From contig JAUCEF010000014.1 in NCBI GenBank assembly GCA_033558025.1, positions 310,001 through 374,000 on the forward strand: a stretch of 64,000 nt of DNA, in the 5' to 3' direction. The notes beneath the pieces are model-generated. The model was not told the origin of the DNA and searched no databases. It saw only the letters and a list, made by a program, of their open reading frames with translations. The position numbers and the translations under genes were made by a program. Position 1 is the stretch's first letter. Every line of letters starts with the position of its first letter. Below are positions 1-10,972 of this stretch, in pieces. Source of the stretch: Phytophthora sp. 'mugwort' (lineage: Eukaryota > Oomycota > Peronosporomycetes > Peronosporales > Peronosporaceae).

Positions 1-1548
1 TCGCTCGCTGAGCTACGTGGTCGGTTGGACCTCCTCGTTCTCCTCCAGCGCTTCGGCCAATCACCGGCTGTGGCGCCAAGGCCCCCGCGCTCACCCGTGC
101 GGGTCCCGATATGGCTTAACAAAGCCTACGTAAAACACGGGGTGTGTACGCACTTCTTCGGAAGATTGAGCGTGTACGCAAGGCCCTTCTTGGTCACGAC
201 CTTAAAAGGTCCAATGAAGCGCGGGCGCAACTTTGTCTTAAAGACCGCAGACACTGCATGTGCAGGTAGATTTTAGCGTTTAATAAACTTTGTCACCGAC
301 CCTAAATACTTCAATGTTGCTCCTGCCCTTTGCATCAGCCTGATCCTTCTGAACGTATTGGTTTTCAGCCATCGCATCGCGTATTTGTCGTAAGCCACTC
401 AAATGCGTAGACACGAACGTGTCAACTTGCTTGCGAACTGTAGCTGGGCTGATATCAGCTAGCCCATCGGCTATCCCCCCCACTAAGCCCAGAACCACGG
501 AGATGTGGCGTCAGCGGGACGCTAGGGTGTGTGAGACCGTTCAAGTAGAACGGGGTGAAGTCTGTTGAGGCATGCATCGCATTGTTCAATACAAACTCAA
601 CGAGTGGGAGCATGGCGCTCCATTGCTAAGGTCCACACAGACACTCCGAAGCATGTCTTCGACAACGCGATCACGCGTTCCGTCTGACCGTCGGTCTGCA
701 GATGGTCCGCTGTGGACATGTCGAGTCGAGTGCCGAGCACCTTAAAGACCGACGTCTAAAACTTACCCGTGAAACGGGGATCATGATCCGAGACAATTGC
801 CTCTGGCAGACCATACTTTCGAAAGGCACGATCTATGAACAGCGTGGCTGTTCCTTCTCCATCGATGGAGTCCGGCACCGCGGCTAAATGAGCCATCTTG
901 CTCAATCGTCGACAAAGACCGCGATGCCCGTGTTGCCCACCGCATCCCGTGGCAGGCCGAGTAGAAGTCCGTACGCATGGATTGCCAACACTCCGTGGGT
1001 ACAGGCAAGCTGACCAACGGTGCAGTCGAGTGTGGCGAGGGTTTAACCCGTTGACACGTCTCACACGTACATACGTACGTACTGACCCACTTGTAAAGCT
1101 TCGGCCACCAGGAGCTCACCGAGCTGTAGGTCTTTTCTCGACCGAGATGACCGCAAAGTGAGGTATCATGTGCCTCATAGAGGATACGATACTTGAGATC
1201 CTCTTTGTGAAGAACCATGACACGTGAGGTGTCTTCTGGACCAGTACCGTAGTACAATAGGCCAGCATCGAGAGTGTATCGATGCAGCCTCGCACGCAAC
1301 CGCGCTGACAGTTTAATGTCTGAGTTAGCAAACTCCGCGCTTCCTAGCGCATGTAGTAGAGCTACGCAGGACTCATCACGCGCGTTCGCAACGCGGATAA
1401 AGTTTGTCACAGATGAAGTCACCGTCGTGACATGAGCGACCTCATAGTCTAGCCTGCGTGATAACGCATCGGCCAAGACGTTCTGCCTGCCAGGCTTGTA
1501 CTTCACCTCGAAGCTGTACTCCCCGAAGAAAGAGAGCCAACGGGCCAC
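1..1548 (-). pseudogene. Gypsy integrase and C-terminal region (copy A)
   Basis: The minus-strand frames give the zinc-binding H2C2 region (GHLGREKTY.. then CETC, about 1170-1090), the catalytic core with the SDHDPRF segment (about 790) and the DGQTERV segment just downstream (about 690). A tail follows with an ADAKGR..FRVGDKVY stretch (about 280-340). Further left the text resembles the RPRFIGPFKVV chromodomain-type end of Gypsy integrases. Several frameshifts and stops separate these pieces, so no integrase can be made. The DNA is closely similar to 55990-56778 on the plus strand. Confidence 0.85.
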
Positions 1549-3146
1549 CTCTCTGAGAGAGATGAGGCGGCTGCATCGCAGTGCGTAACCCTGAATTTGA
1601 CGAGCGCATACTTCATCGCAAGTAGCTCTTTGTCATGAACTGGATAGTTCTTCTTAGCAGCCTTAAGCTGGCGAGATTCAAACGCGATCACGCGTTCACA
1701 CCCTTCATCGGCTGCTTGCAACAAATCACTGCCAATGGCAAAGTCCGACGCGTCACAGACGACACTGAAAGGATGATCGGGGTCTGGCAGGGCCAGGATC
1801 GGGGCCTGAAGGAGACTCTCCTTAATGACTTCAAAAGCCGCTTGATGTCCGGTATCCCAACACCAGTCCACATCCTTCTTAAGGAGATTGGACAGTGGCT
1901 TGCCACCTCAGCATAGTTCTTGCTGAACTTATGCAAGTAATTGGCCAGGCCAAGCCACTTCCGTAAGTCTTTCTGGTTCTTTGGAACCGGCCAGTCTACA
2001 ATGGCCTTGACTTTAGCGGGATCCACTCGAAGGCCTCGCTTCCCAATGAAGCATCCCAGAAAGGGGATCTCTTCAGCGCCGAAGACACACTTGTCAATAT
2101 TGTCATACAACTTGTGTGTGCGCATGCACTCGAGCACCGCACGCAGGTGCTCAATGTGGTTCTCCACATCAGTCTTTCCGTGCTCCGCATGACTGTGGAC
2201 GAATATTTCGTCGATTATGTCTGTCTGAGCATACGCCCTGCGGGGCCTGAACAGTTGCGTCACAAGACGATTGAACGTCGCAGGCGCGTTCGACAGCCCT
2301 TGGGGCATTACTAGCTACTCCCAGAGCATACCGCTCGGAGTGCTGGCCCCCCTAAGCGGAATATCGCTTGCTCGCATGAGCAATTGATAGTATCCATCGA
2401 ACAGTCGAGGGCACTGTACATCGTACACCCCGTCATGTTGTTCTGGAGAACGTTCCTCCTAGGAATAGGCGTCTGCACCGAATGGTGGCCGCGTTGAGCT
2501 TGTTAAACGTATGAACGATTCGCCACTTACCATTCGGCTTTCTGACACAAAACGTAGGCGTTGAGTGTGGAGACTTGCTCTCGCGCACCATACCCGCCTC
2601 GTGCTTAGCACGGAAGAACGCGTCAATGACGTCACACTGCTCTCGTGGCAAAGGTTACTGCCTTGTCACGCAGTATTTGGCTCCAGGAGATTGACCTTTA
2701 CCAGGTCAATCTCGATCCGGAGGTAGCCTCGTGGGAGGTTCTTTCGAGACCACGTCTTGATACTCCTTCCCAAAAGGCAGTACTTATCCGAGTGTTCCTT
2801 GAGGATCGAGGATCATGCCCGTGCATTCAGCGCCTTCCTGGTGTCCTCAAGGACTGCTTTATCCAAAAGCGACGACGAGTTAACTTGCCGGACTTCAAGG
2901 CGTCGCCGAACTCGGCAATGGACATCCCGTCCAACCCCCAACAGAGCGTCCGCAGTGTGCATAGTCTCTAAACTGATGTCGCCATCGACTTCCCGTGTCA
3001 CTCCGTTGACGAGTGTATATAGCTGCTCGCCAAGAGTCTCTTCACTCGTCATGTTAGACGCATTAAACGCCCTGCGTCTCATGGCTGACGCTCGGCGTCG
3101 TAGCCTTCTCCCCGCTGAGAGACTGTTTGACTCGGAGAGGTCCTAA
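1503..3146 (-). pseudogene. Gypsy reverse transcriptase-RNase H (copy A)
   Basis: Pieces of RT and RNase H appear in different minus-strand frames: FCVRKPNGKWRIVH (about 2560-2520), MPQGLSNAPATFNRL (about 2308-2265), FLGCFIGKRGLRVDP (about 2070-2030), and an RNase H segment with VVCDASDFAIGSDLLQAADE (about 1760-1700). The RT active-site box that normally reads Y-x-D-D here reads I-I-D-E (about 2210). The fragments match the homologous parts of the plus-strand copy at 54792-56047. Multiple frameshifts confirm decay. Confidence 0.88.
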
Positions 3147-3303
3147 GAGTCACATCAGCTGCGTCTCCAGGTGCTTGCACCGTGTGCGTCTCACCCGAGA
3201 CTGGTATTCTTGACCAACAACCGTCGCAGAGCTGCGATGCTCGCAGTCTTCACCCCGTGGATTACGTGCCACGTCACCTCCATCAGTGGGCCCTCGGCCT
3301 TGA

Positions 3304-3775
3304 GGGGCGATCTTAACGAGCGGTAGTTTGGTAGGGTTGGTAGTTTTGGTAGTCTGAAACTTGTCGCACGGTCCAGTCCGCGAATATCGGTTAGGGGAAC
3401 CGCGGCAGTCCCTCTACGCACGACTTTGAGGGGGTAAGAGCGGTTGTGCCAGGTAGTTCTGTCTTATTTCAGATTTTTCGATCATCAGCTCTGTTTAGTT
3501 TGACCAAACTGCGCTCGTCCCGCTGCTGCTGCTGCTCGTGCGTCTCGCTGCCGCGGTGAAGGTCTCGAGCGTCTAGTTGTCGGTGCTTCACGTACTGAGA
3601 AGATCTCGCCCGTCTCGCTGCTAGTGCTGGACGCGGTGAAGTTCGAGTTTGTCCCGCTGCCGGTGCTTGTGCGTCTCGCTGTCGGTGCTGGTTGGCCCGG
3701 CGTTTGTGAAGTTACCGAGCGTCTAGCCGCCGGTGCTGCTCGCCTCGCTGCCGGTAGTTGCTGCCGCGCTGATAC
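3304..3775 (+). repeat. Left terminal inverted repeat of the Harbinger element
   Basis: After a roughly 50-bp outer part (AGCGGTAGTTTGGTAGGGTT) the arm contains a run of imperfect short repeats built on CGTCTCGCTGCCGGTGCT with GGTGAAG spacers (about 3510-3760). The same arrangement, inverted, forms 6060-6531. The repeats are imperfect and variably spaced, so they are subterminal transposon repeats and not a CRISPR array. Confidence 0.75.
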
Positions 3776-3871
3776 TATGGAGTCCAGGCACTCTACCCCA
3801 GATGTAGGGCTTGCATGTAGCGCACTAACACCGTGCGACGAAGCGCTGGGATACGTTGGGACTAATCATAC

Positions 3872-5067
3872 ATGCTCCCAGATGAGCGGGATATGAGTGC
3901 ATTTGTCGCGCCTAATCAGGAGGATACGAAGCAATGCCACAACACCAACATTTCCTGTGCGCAACAAAGTACAGCTTTACTTCGCCAAGACGAAGAGGAC
4001 TATGGTGTCGATCTTAGTGGTATGTCGTCGGCCCTTAGTTCGTCACCTCAAGTGGATATCACTGACGAAACCCTCGCTAAGATCACACTCAACGATATTG
4101 TTGTGGACAAGAACAAGGCGGGCGGAAAGAATGAAAACGCTCTGGCAAATGCAGTGCAATGGTTTGGACAAGGATGTCAGGAGTTTTCGTACAAACAAAT
4201 AACGCGCGATGTGCGTCCGTCCTCATGTATCCGGCTACAAGAACAAGTTAAAGGTCAAAATGCGGGAACTAGTTGCGCACAAGAAGGTGAACACTGTTTC
4301 CTACGATGTCATCTTTCAGAAGAAAAAACTTGTACACGGTGATCCTACGCACGAGACACTGTTCATTTCGCCTGATGAATGTGCTTTTTCTAATCTTTCT
4401 GCTGAGCGCTCGAACCGCCTTGGCGACGCTCGCACGCGTGAAGAAATTAATGCAAGCATTTCCCCTGAGGACGCGTTTTAGAATGGTATTGAAGAGTAAT
4501 ACACCGATAACTACAACGAGACTTACGGAACCCTTGCTTTCATGGACGTTCACCCAGCGCTTCAGCATGTGGATGTTGACCCTTCAGTCATTGTGCCACA
4601 CAAAGCCCCACGGCTTAAACGCATGTGGAAGAAGCTTGAAACCGATTACCATCTGCCCGCGAAAATGTTTAATCGATCCGGAATGCACAATCCCGACTTC
4701 TACGCTTTTTGCCGTGGGCACTTGGAGTTTTTGTACCTACACTTGCTCGTGGGAGAGCGTCCGGGACTGACGACCACGGTCGAGCATAGCCTCCCCACTA
4801 ATGTGCAGTACGAAAGCACAACTGCCAACAAGCAGACAACGGAGGGTTCCACAACTCATGGATCTCAATCTTCGCTGAAGCCTGAGCACTCAGAGCTCGC
4901 TGACGCTGTTCGCGAGCTCGTCCATGAGTGATCGCGCGCTATCTGCATCAAGGAGACGGACAGGTCTCTCCGCGAATATTTCGACGTGAATGGCCACCTA
5001 CGCTCTCTGTATCGCGAACTGGACACAGCGTTCAAGGAGTGCGCTGTCGGAGATCTCCACAGGTAGA
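3872..5067 (+). pseudogene. Broken second gene of the Harbinger element (partner-like protein)
   Basis: Plus-strand coding text runs through three frames: 3872-4342, then 4209-4481, then 4542-5067 with an in-frame TGA at 4929-4931. The last part reads VPHKAPRLKRMWKKLE.. and NRSGMHNPDFYAFCRGHLEF. It then continues past the TGA into a charged helical tail (SLYRELDTAFKECAVGD) that ends at 5067, where it meets the transposase on the other strand. Harbinger elements usually carry a second, Myb/SANT-like DNA-binding gene opposite the transposase, and the position fits. I cannot see a clear SANT fold, so this is assigned by location only. Confidence 0.5.
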
Positions 5068-5745
5068 AGTTGTAATTGTCATTTGCGGAAATGTGCATTT
5101 GCGACCCACTGAATGGTTTCATTAAGTGCTCCGATCCAACGTAAGCACAGATCCCGATGATGTACCGACCAGTAGGTATCGATTCGATAAACTCAGGCAG
5201 TAAAGTCTCCCGCGGTGCATGACTGTCACGAACCCCAAGGAGCAGCCCCGCAATATATATATATGAAGCGGCTTTTGTGATCGCATATTGCTTGAATGTT
5301 AAGCCCCATCGCGTGATAATGACATGATAAGTACGAACGTAGATTGCCGGTTTCCTTCGAACTTGGGGTTCTGATTCTGACAAGCATCCCATCGATACAT
5401 CCAACACAGTCGTCAAAAATGCTTTCTGCGTTGTACTTGGCAAACTCAGCCGCCGCCCTCTCAATTTCACTGGTGATTTTGGTAGCTTGATGTCAAGCTC
5501 TAAGCAGTTTGTGATCGCCTGGATGCTTGTACAGGCACCGAAATATTTCAGCTGTGCTAATGTGGCCAACATCGCAGATACCGAGGTATGACCCTCCTGC
5601 CAGCCTTTGTAGAGTACAAGGCAATACAACGTCAGGCGATATAGGAGCTTCACCGGTTTTTAGAGTGGACATGTACTCATCCATGTGGAGGCCTGGACCC
5701 AAGATGGCAACAAGGTGCTCAAAAGACCGTTCATTCATGCGGTAG
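5068..5745 (-). pseudogene. PIF/Harbinger-type DDE transposase (HARBI1-like), degenerate
   Basis: The N-terminal part (5738-5493) has the LQRLAGGSYLGICDVGHIS stretch typical of the helix-turn-helix part of HARBI1-like nucleases. Further on come YAITKAASYIYIAGLLLGVRD, then LPTGRYIIG-type text (IPTGRYIIGICAYVGSEHLMKPF) and NDNYNFYL, which correspond to the DDE_Tnp_4 catalytic domain. In place of the usual GD.AY after RYIIG the sequence reads GICAY, so a catalytic Asp appears lost. At least one frameshift occurs about 5500-5650. The C-terminal end is missing, because from 5067 leftward the sequence codes for the convergent partner gene. Confidence 0.7.
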
Positions 5746-6059
5746 GTCTTCTTGAGTGTTTGTTACGCCGAAGTACTAGCACATGAGAGCTCCAGACGAT
5801 TCACTCACGACAGTAGTAGTTTTCCCGAGTTACTAGGACCAAGGTCGCCGCGGCAATACATATCGTAAAGTCTTCAACCTCTTCATCACTCGATTCATCG
5901 TTATCACGATTGCCCCCAATCCAACATCCATCTTCACGAACCATCGTCATTTCCTACGCGCCGGCGCTACCGCGATATACTCAACTTTAGCCTAGATGAG
6001 GAACGACAAGGCAGACGTGCGCGGCAGCTGCACATGCGGCTTGAACAAGATTGGGCACT

Positions 6060-6531
6060 CACCAAACTACAAAATAAAAAGCGGTCTGCCTCAAACCGCG
6101 CTTGAACTCACCAAGGCCAAGATGGGCTAGAACTTCTCCGACTCCGGGACAAGCTGCACCGGCAGCGAGCAACAGCAGCAGCGAGACAAACGCGAACTTC
6201 AACGACTCCAGCACGAGCAGCGAGACGGGCGAGACGCACGAGACCTTCTCCAGTACGTTCAGCACCGACAACTAGACACTCGAGAACTTCACCGACACCA
6301 GCACTGGCAGCGAGACGAATGCGAACTTCACCACGTTCAGCACTAGCACCGGCAGCGAGCAGCATCAGTAGCGAGACGCACGAGAACTTCACTGAGCGTG
6401 AGCTTACGAGATTTTCTGTGTCGAAACGCCCAACCTCGCCGTTTTTCCTTCTAACGGCGGCCAAACTACATTGGGTGATCGGGACACCAAACTACCAACC
6501 CTACCAAACTACCGCCCGTTAAGAGCGACCC
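6060..6531 (-). repeat. Right terminal inverted repeat of the Harbinger element
   Basis: This is the inverted partner of 3304-3775. It has short imperfect repeats around GGCAGCGAGACG and ACTTCACCGACACCAGCA, ending in the outer segment that reads CCGCCCGTTAAGAGCGACCC at the terminus. It is followed directly by the TGA duplication at 6532. Confidence 0.75.
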
Positions 6532-6534
6532 TGA

Positions 6535-7543
6535 TGGTCCGGCCTACGGCCGCCCACACCACGCATGGTGTGTAGCGACAACTCGTCGTCGTGATGAGTG
6601 TCACCGTCGTGACCAATGACACCATGACGTCGGTCACCCAGCGGATTGCTGCCGCCCCACATGCATCCTGAGGCCCGCGGCCGTGGTGTCCCGGCATACT
6701 GCCTGCCACGCCACGCATGGCGTTAGCGACATCCCGTCATCGTGACGAATGTCGTTGTCGTGACACATGTCACCTATGTCACCCAGCGGGTTACCTGCCG
6801 CCACAGTCACAGCCCACGAGCACTGCTCGGGACTTTTGTCCTCGACACCCTCATTGTCCACAAGTTCAGATACTCGGATCTCCAGCACATTGACCGAGTC
6901 GATCCAGTGCCCGCGCCAAAAGCGCTTTTGCTTCCTAGCAGAGGTGGATTCATGACACAAAGCTCCACCAGGAGTAAAGCGCGTTGCGCCCAAGGTCTTC
7001 GACCTCCAATCAATCCATGGCTGACGCCGTTCCAGCCATGCCATGCCATGATGAGATCGTACGTCGAATCCAGGTCCAAGTCCAGACTGCGTTCAACGCT
7101 ATCGAAGTCGAAAAGCTTCACGCCCAGGTTCACCGGAACCTTGGGCACCGTAACACGAGTCCCCGTCGCTAGAGGAACTGTGGCGATGTCACCCCTGCGC
7201 TCTCCGAGCGCCTCAGCGTACTACTGACTTCCCTCCATCGTGGAGAGTCGAGCATAGTTGCCCGACGCTCCGGAATCAATCAAGATGGTCCATGGCTGCT
7301 CACATGCCACCGAGCTCACAGATGGCTAGCGCCACGCGCTGCTGCTCAGTACGGAGCATAGCTGATCCCATCTCCATTTCAATCTCACGGATCCACAACA
7401 TGACGATGCTCGTTGGTTGGTGGAGGACGAGCTCTGTTTGGCGCGAGATGCTTATCTTCAGTCATTCGCGAATTGGTGGTCTAGGACACAAACACCCTCC
7501 TTTCCTTCGAAAGTCTTGACGCTCACGATGAGTGGTTTAGGCC
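6535..7543 (-). pseudogene. Gypsy gag/protease remnant (copy A, upstream of the Harbinger insertion)
   Basis: The minus-strand text includes WLERRQPWIDWRSKTLG (about 7040), ARKQKRFWRGHW (about 6930), and a gag fragment about 7540-7300 ending in the WIREIEMEMGSAML region. All are colinear with 52470-54115 of the plus-strand copy. A large deletion about 7285 removes the middle of gag and the zinc knuckle. Frames are broken throughout. Confidence 0.8.
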
Positions 7544-7567
7544 GGGAGGACGTCCGTGGTTATAAAT

Positions 7568-8690
7568 CTATGCCATATTAGCTTGAGCATCCTCTAAACT
7601 TCTTGGCACGGCGCACCACTGCTGCTTGGAGCTCCACAAACTTAATGCCTTGTCGTCTACCGCCTCGCAGTCCTCGTCAGCTTGATTCGCCAACGCAGCC
7701 AGTGAGTTGCGCGGAACGTAGCCGATGCCAGATTCAACAGGTGACATCTTGATGCTAGAATTTACTGTGAAGCTGATTGCGAACTCTGCGTTCGCCAGAT
7801 GAAAGTCCAAGTCGTCTTGACCTGGAGACACAAAACAGCGTAAATACTCCTAGAGTGTACGGTTCATGCGCTCTGTCTGGTCGTCACCTTGAGCTCGATA
7901 AGCCGTAGTCATATTCATCTTGGTGCCGCCACTATCGGAGACTTGACTCCAGAATCCGGAAATGACTTGAAATCACGGTTGGACACGACATCTTGAGGCA
8001 TGCCATGAAGGTCCCCCAATGTCATCAATGAATAATGTTGCGGTCTCTGGAGTTGAAACTGTCATCGTCATGGCGATATAAATCGGAACGCTTGGTCAGT
8101 CGATCAACTACGACTCAGATGGAATTGCGACCGCGCTTCGTATCTGGAAAATCCGTAATGAAGTCCGTCAAGATAGAGTGCCACCGTTCACCTGGAATCC
8201 GAAGTGGCCCATGAGTCCAAGGTCTCCGAACGTCGCAGTTTGTTTCGTCGGCAGTCTTCACAGTCGGACGTGCACTTCTTGATCGTAGATGACATGGTGC
8301 GTACGGCCCATGTCAAAATGAAATTTCAGATATATACGACCGCTTCCAAGTTGGCCACCGTAGTTAGAATCACGAACTTCAGTGCTGATACGATGTTTCA
8401 GCGCTACGCTGTTTGGAACACAATGCGAGGCTTCTCATCTGGTAACCCTTCATTTCCAAAGAAGGTCATTCTCTTCGAAATACGGCTTGTACTGCTTCTC
8501 AGATACGCCGCGCTTTCCGGAGGCTTCCCCGCTTCTTGGATGCGCGTCGAATTGCCTTACACTTCACGTAACCAGAAATGGTGGACTTGATCAGATCGCC
8601 TATGGTTTTGATCTCTACGTGACGAAGCATGACCGGTCGATCCACGCAGTAGATCGAAACGACAGTGATCACTTCATTCGCTTGTCCCAT
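7568..8690 (-). pseudogene. Integrase relic of a second Gypsy subfamily
   Basis: The minus strand of 7831-7568 encodes a stretch with LDFHLANAEFAISFTVNSSIKMSP and GYVPRNSLAALANQADE, characteristic of the C-terminal half of Gypsy integrases. Upstream pieces in several frames (8220-8060) carry the core-domain text HSILTDFITDFPDTKRGRNSI and RLTKRSDLYRH. It differs from copy A, so it belongs to another subfamily. Stops and frameshifts are frequent. It is directly followed, on the minus strand, by the truncated gag of copy A. Confidence 0.65.
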
Positions 8691-8863
8691 TGGTATACCG
8701 TTGTCGTTTGAAATGTACTATAAAAATTATACTCAATCAGTGTGAATATACTTTAAGAAATAATATACTGCTGAAGTAAGAAATACTGTAATACATCGAT
8801 CACATACATAGTATTTGCCAGTATTTAATATATTCCCCATCATCCCAGATACTATTTTCAAAT

Positions 8864-9144
8864 GAGAGTGGTTTGCGCGCAAAGGGGTAAAAGTGAATAA
8901 AACGATCATCGGAGGAGAGTGGATGCGAGCGCGCGTAGCCAAAGCAACCCCGCGCGGTATTTGCAGAGGCGGGGCCAGCGCCGAGCTTTCCAGCGAGCCG
9001 AGCAATGTAGCGGGCCGAACTTAGAATATTTTCCTCGCAGGAGCGAAGCAAAGCCCAAGACCGCGATGCCATCGGTCCTCCAGAGGGCTAGGGTAAAGGG
9101 AGACCTTCTATACAAAACGTAATTTAAACTAAAAATGTGACGGG
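8864..9144 (+). repeat. Dispersed repeat family, copy 1 of 3
   Basis: The segment shares ordered blocks with 42972-43310 and 44203-44450: CGGAGGAGAG, GAGCGCGCGTAGCC, GAGCTTTCCAGCGAGCCGAG, ACTTAGAATATTTTCCTCGC, GCTAGGGTAAAGGGA and a final AAAAATGTGACG. No open frame is conserved between copies, so it is a non-coding short repeat. I see no clear pol III A and B boxes, so SINE versus MITE is undecided. Confidence 0.75.
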
Positions 9145-9167
9145 TGCAGCAAGAGTGCCTTTCAAAT

Positions 9168-9353
9168 ACAGTTCCCCCTCGCCAATTTAGTAGCTGCACA
9201 AGCTAATAACTCATCAAACCTAGTACGTTGTCATCCACCGACTTCGATCCCTATGGTGGTTTGTATGCACAGTCCTCTCTAATAGCTAATAAGTTGCTGT
9301 ACATAATACGAATAGCTTCCACCCAAGGTATTAAATTGGCGAGGGGAATCTGT
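9168..9353. repeat. Short inverted-repeat element (MITE-like)
   Basis: Inverted arms of 22 bp (ACAGTTCCCCCTCGCCAATTTA at one end, written as ACAG..CCCCTCGCCAATTTA in inverse at the other, two mismatches) enclose about 140 bp without coding potential. Such short paired termini suggest a miniature inverted-repeat element. No flanking duplication was clear. Confidence 0.5.
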
Positions 9354-10907
9354 ACCAGTTCTCGAATTTGCCATTCGAAAAAAGCTAGCCCTGTTTTGCA
9401 GAACATGCAAGTTGCAGTCCAATGTCTCCAGACATCCTTGAAACTGTGCTATGTGGTTACCTGTACATGTATCCCTCCCATCCGGAACCTGATGCCGATC
9501 TGTCACGTCGCGACCAACGACCATGAAGTTCACGTGAACCTATTTGCCCTGCAGCTCGGAAATGTCGAACGGATACAGACGATCCTCTTGGCGGTGATAG
9601 CATCCGGAGCCGCCATTTTTTGACTCGGTGGAGTTATCACAAGCTAGAATTAGGGTTCACTCATTCATTTGATGCGTGGATGGCTGGCGGCGCTTGCTCG
9701 GCTGGTCGGTCACATCAATATGTATCGCTTGCATTTGACTATCGTCGACAACAAGCTCATAATGCCGTTAATATACGCTCCCGCATGTCATGTGCTGATG
9801 AGCATCGAGAACTGGAGTGATGTGCCTACTGGAGGTTTTGTTAAGAGCTGGACGAAGGCAGGTACTACATGTGCGAATCAGACGTGGAAAACATCATCAT
9901 AAATGAGCAAATGGTGATGTTCTTACGCCTTATACCGTACGTCTAACCAATGTCGGTACATGAGCTGTTGAACTCACAGGAAAAGAACGCCTTAGTTGGA
10001 CGGGTTCATGGACGAGGACTTCTGCCGCGTTGAGTGCGAGGTGAGCGGTGCCAAGTCAGAGCTAGAAGCTGACAACGCAAACGGTGGACACGAGAGAGAT
10101 GGACAGACGACGGAAACCTGTTCACGGAACAACATAAGAAACAATATCAGCTTTTTGTTAGAGCTGATGTGATAGGGAGCCTTCAAGAGTCATACAAGGG
10201 CTTCGAACAATGCAACGAACATATAGAAGGCAATTAGGACACAAGCAGGGCCGCAAACAGCAGAAGTCAATGCTGCGGCAATCCTGGGGGAAACGTGCTA
10301 TTTTGGCGATAGTTGCGCGTCTCCGTTTAGTAGTAATCCTACATTGTGCGTCACTAGCTGATAGCCAGAGCACTGACTTGAATCGCTTCAAAGGAAATCT
10401 CTCTTATTACGAATGGAAGTGCACAATTCAGGATATCACGGGCGAGAGGATTGTCGGGAGCAGTGTGGTTCTTTTTTTTTCCTTAGCCAAGAGGATTAAC
10501 ACCGAGATTAAAAAAGCCGATTTGTTGATCAGGTTGAGGTTACATGTACCGTACTACAGTAATAAGCAACGTTATCTATTGGTTTACCGTATTTACTGAC
10601 AGTACTTAGTACTTTAGTTAGTTGAAGGGACAGCAATTACCTGTCTTATCGCAATCTAGACCAGCATTTCATCTTGCGAAATGATAAATAATACTACTTA
10701 GTATTTATGATTTAGCGCTGTGGTGGCTTCGGCATCCCGAAAGAAAGGCAACGGCAAAGCAAAAGACCGCTCTCCCCACAGCACAGCACAAGATTACAGC
10801 TTGCTGTAGACACGCGGGCTAATACAGTATGCTATACTGAGTATAGGGCTCCGCCGTGCTACGTGTATATAGGTATTGCTTTGGAGTGATCGCAAGCCCT
10901 CCACCTG
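9354..10907. other. Intergenic stretch without a recognisable gene
   Basis: Open frames here (for example 10210-10599) have no recognisable domains, no consistent start context and low-complexity ends. The 600 bp before the next gene are AT-rich with several ATACAGTA/AGTACTT-like repeats. Nothing supportable was seen apart from the promoter at the right end. Confidence 0.5.
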
Positions 10908-10909
10908 AA

Positions 10910-10924
10910 GCTCATTCTCGAAAA
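10910..10924 (+). promoter_or_regulatory. Oomycete initiator upstream of the first GIN-like gene
   Basis: GCTCATTCTCGAAAA matches the oomycete initiator consensus (core YCAYTYY in a GCTCATT context). It sits 63 bp before the chosen ATG at 10973, a normal 5' leader length. A TATA-like TGTATATAGG lies about 45 bp upstream. Confidence 0.6.
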
Positions 10925-10972
10925 CGTTGGCTAACCGACAAGTATTCAGACAAGTTATCTTCTTTCCAGACC

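Larger units (their letters stand above)
3304..6531. mobile_element. PIF/Harbinger-like DNA transposon inserted in the Gypsy copy
   Basis: The ends are inverted copies: the left end starts GGGGCGATCTTAACGAGCGG and the reverse complement of the right end starts GGGTCGCTCTTAACGGGCGG. Outside them is the trinucleotide TGA on both sides (3301-3303 and 6532-6534). Removing the element restores colinearity of the flanking Gypsy sequence with the intact stretch near 54115-54130. A 3-bp target duplication is typical of PIF/Harbinger elements, although TTA/TAA is the usual target. Inside are two converging degenerate genes: a DDE transposase on the minus strand and a partner-like gene on the plus strand. 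The element is 3228 bp and not autonomous. Confidence 0.85.
1..7543 (-). mobile_element. Degenerate Ty3/Gypsy retrotransposon, copy A, running off the left edge
   Basis: Read on the minus strand the order is gag/protease remnants (7543-6535), reverse transcriptase (about 3150-2000), RNase H (about 1870-1500), integrase (about 1550-700) and an integrase C-terminal tail with chromodomain-like text (500-1). Long stretches are nearly identical to the plus-strand copy at 51842-56778. Frames are broken many times, so it is dead. It is interrupted by a Harbinger-like element at 3304-6531. Its 5' end is cut: homology to the other copy begins about 7543, partway into gag, and abuts an unrelated Gypsy integrase relic. 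The 3' LTR would lie outside the window. Family assignment rests on the RT, RNase H and integrase text. Confidence 0.9.

Noticed and set aside
3510..3760. Regularly repeated short units resembling a CRISPR array
   Set aside because: The units are imperfect, spacers vary and are themselves related, and the same array is inverted at the other end of a transposon.
4865..5653. 262-residue minus frame as an intact transposase
   Set aside because: Its C-terminal third is antisense to the partner gene and shows no transposase features; the N-terminus is in another frame.
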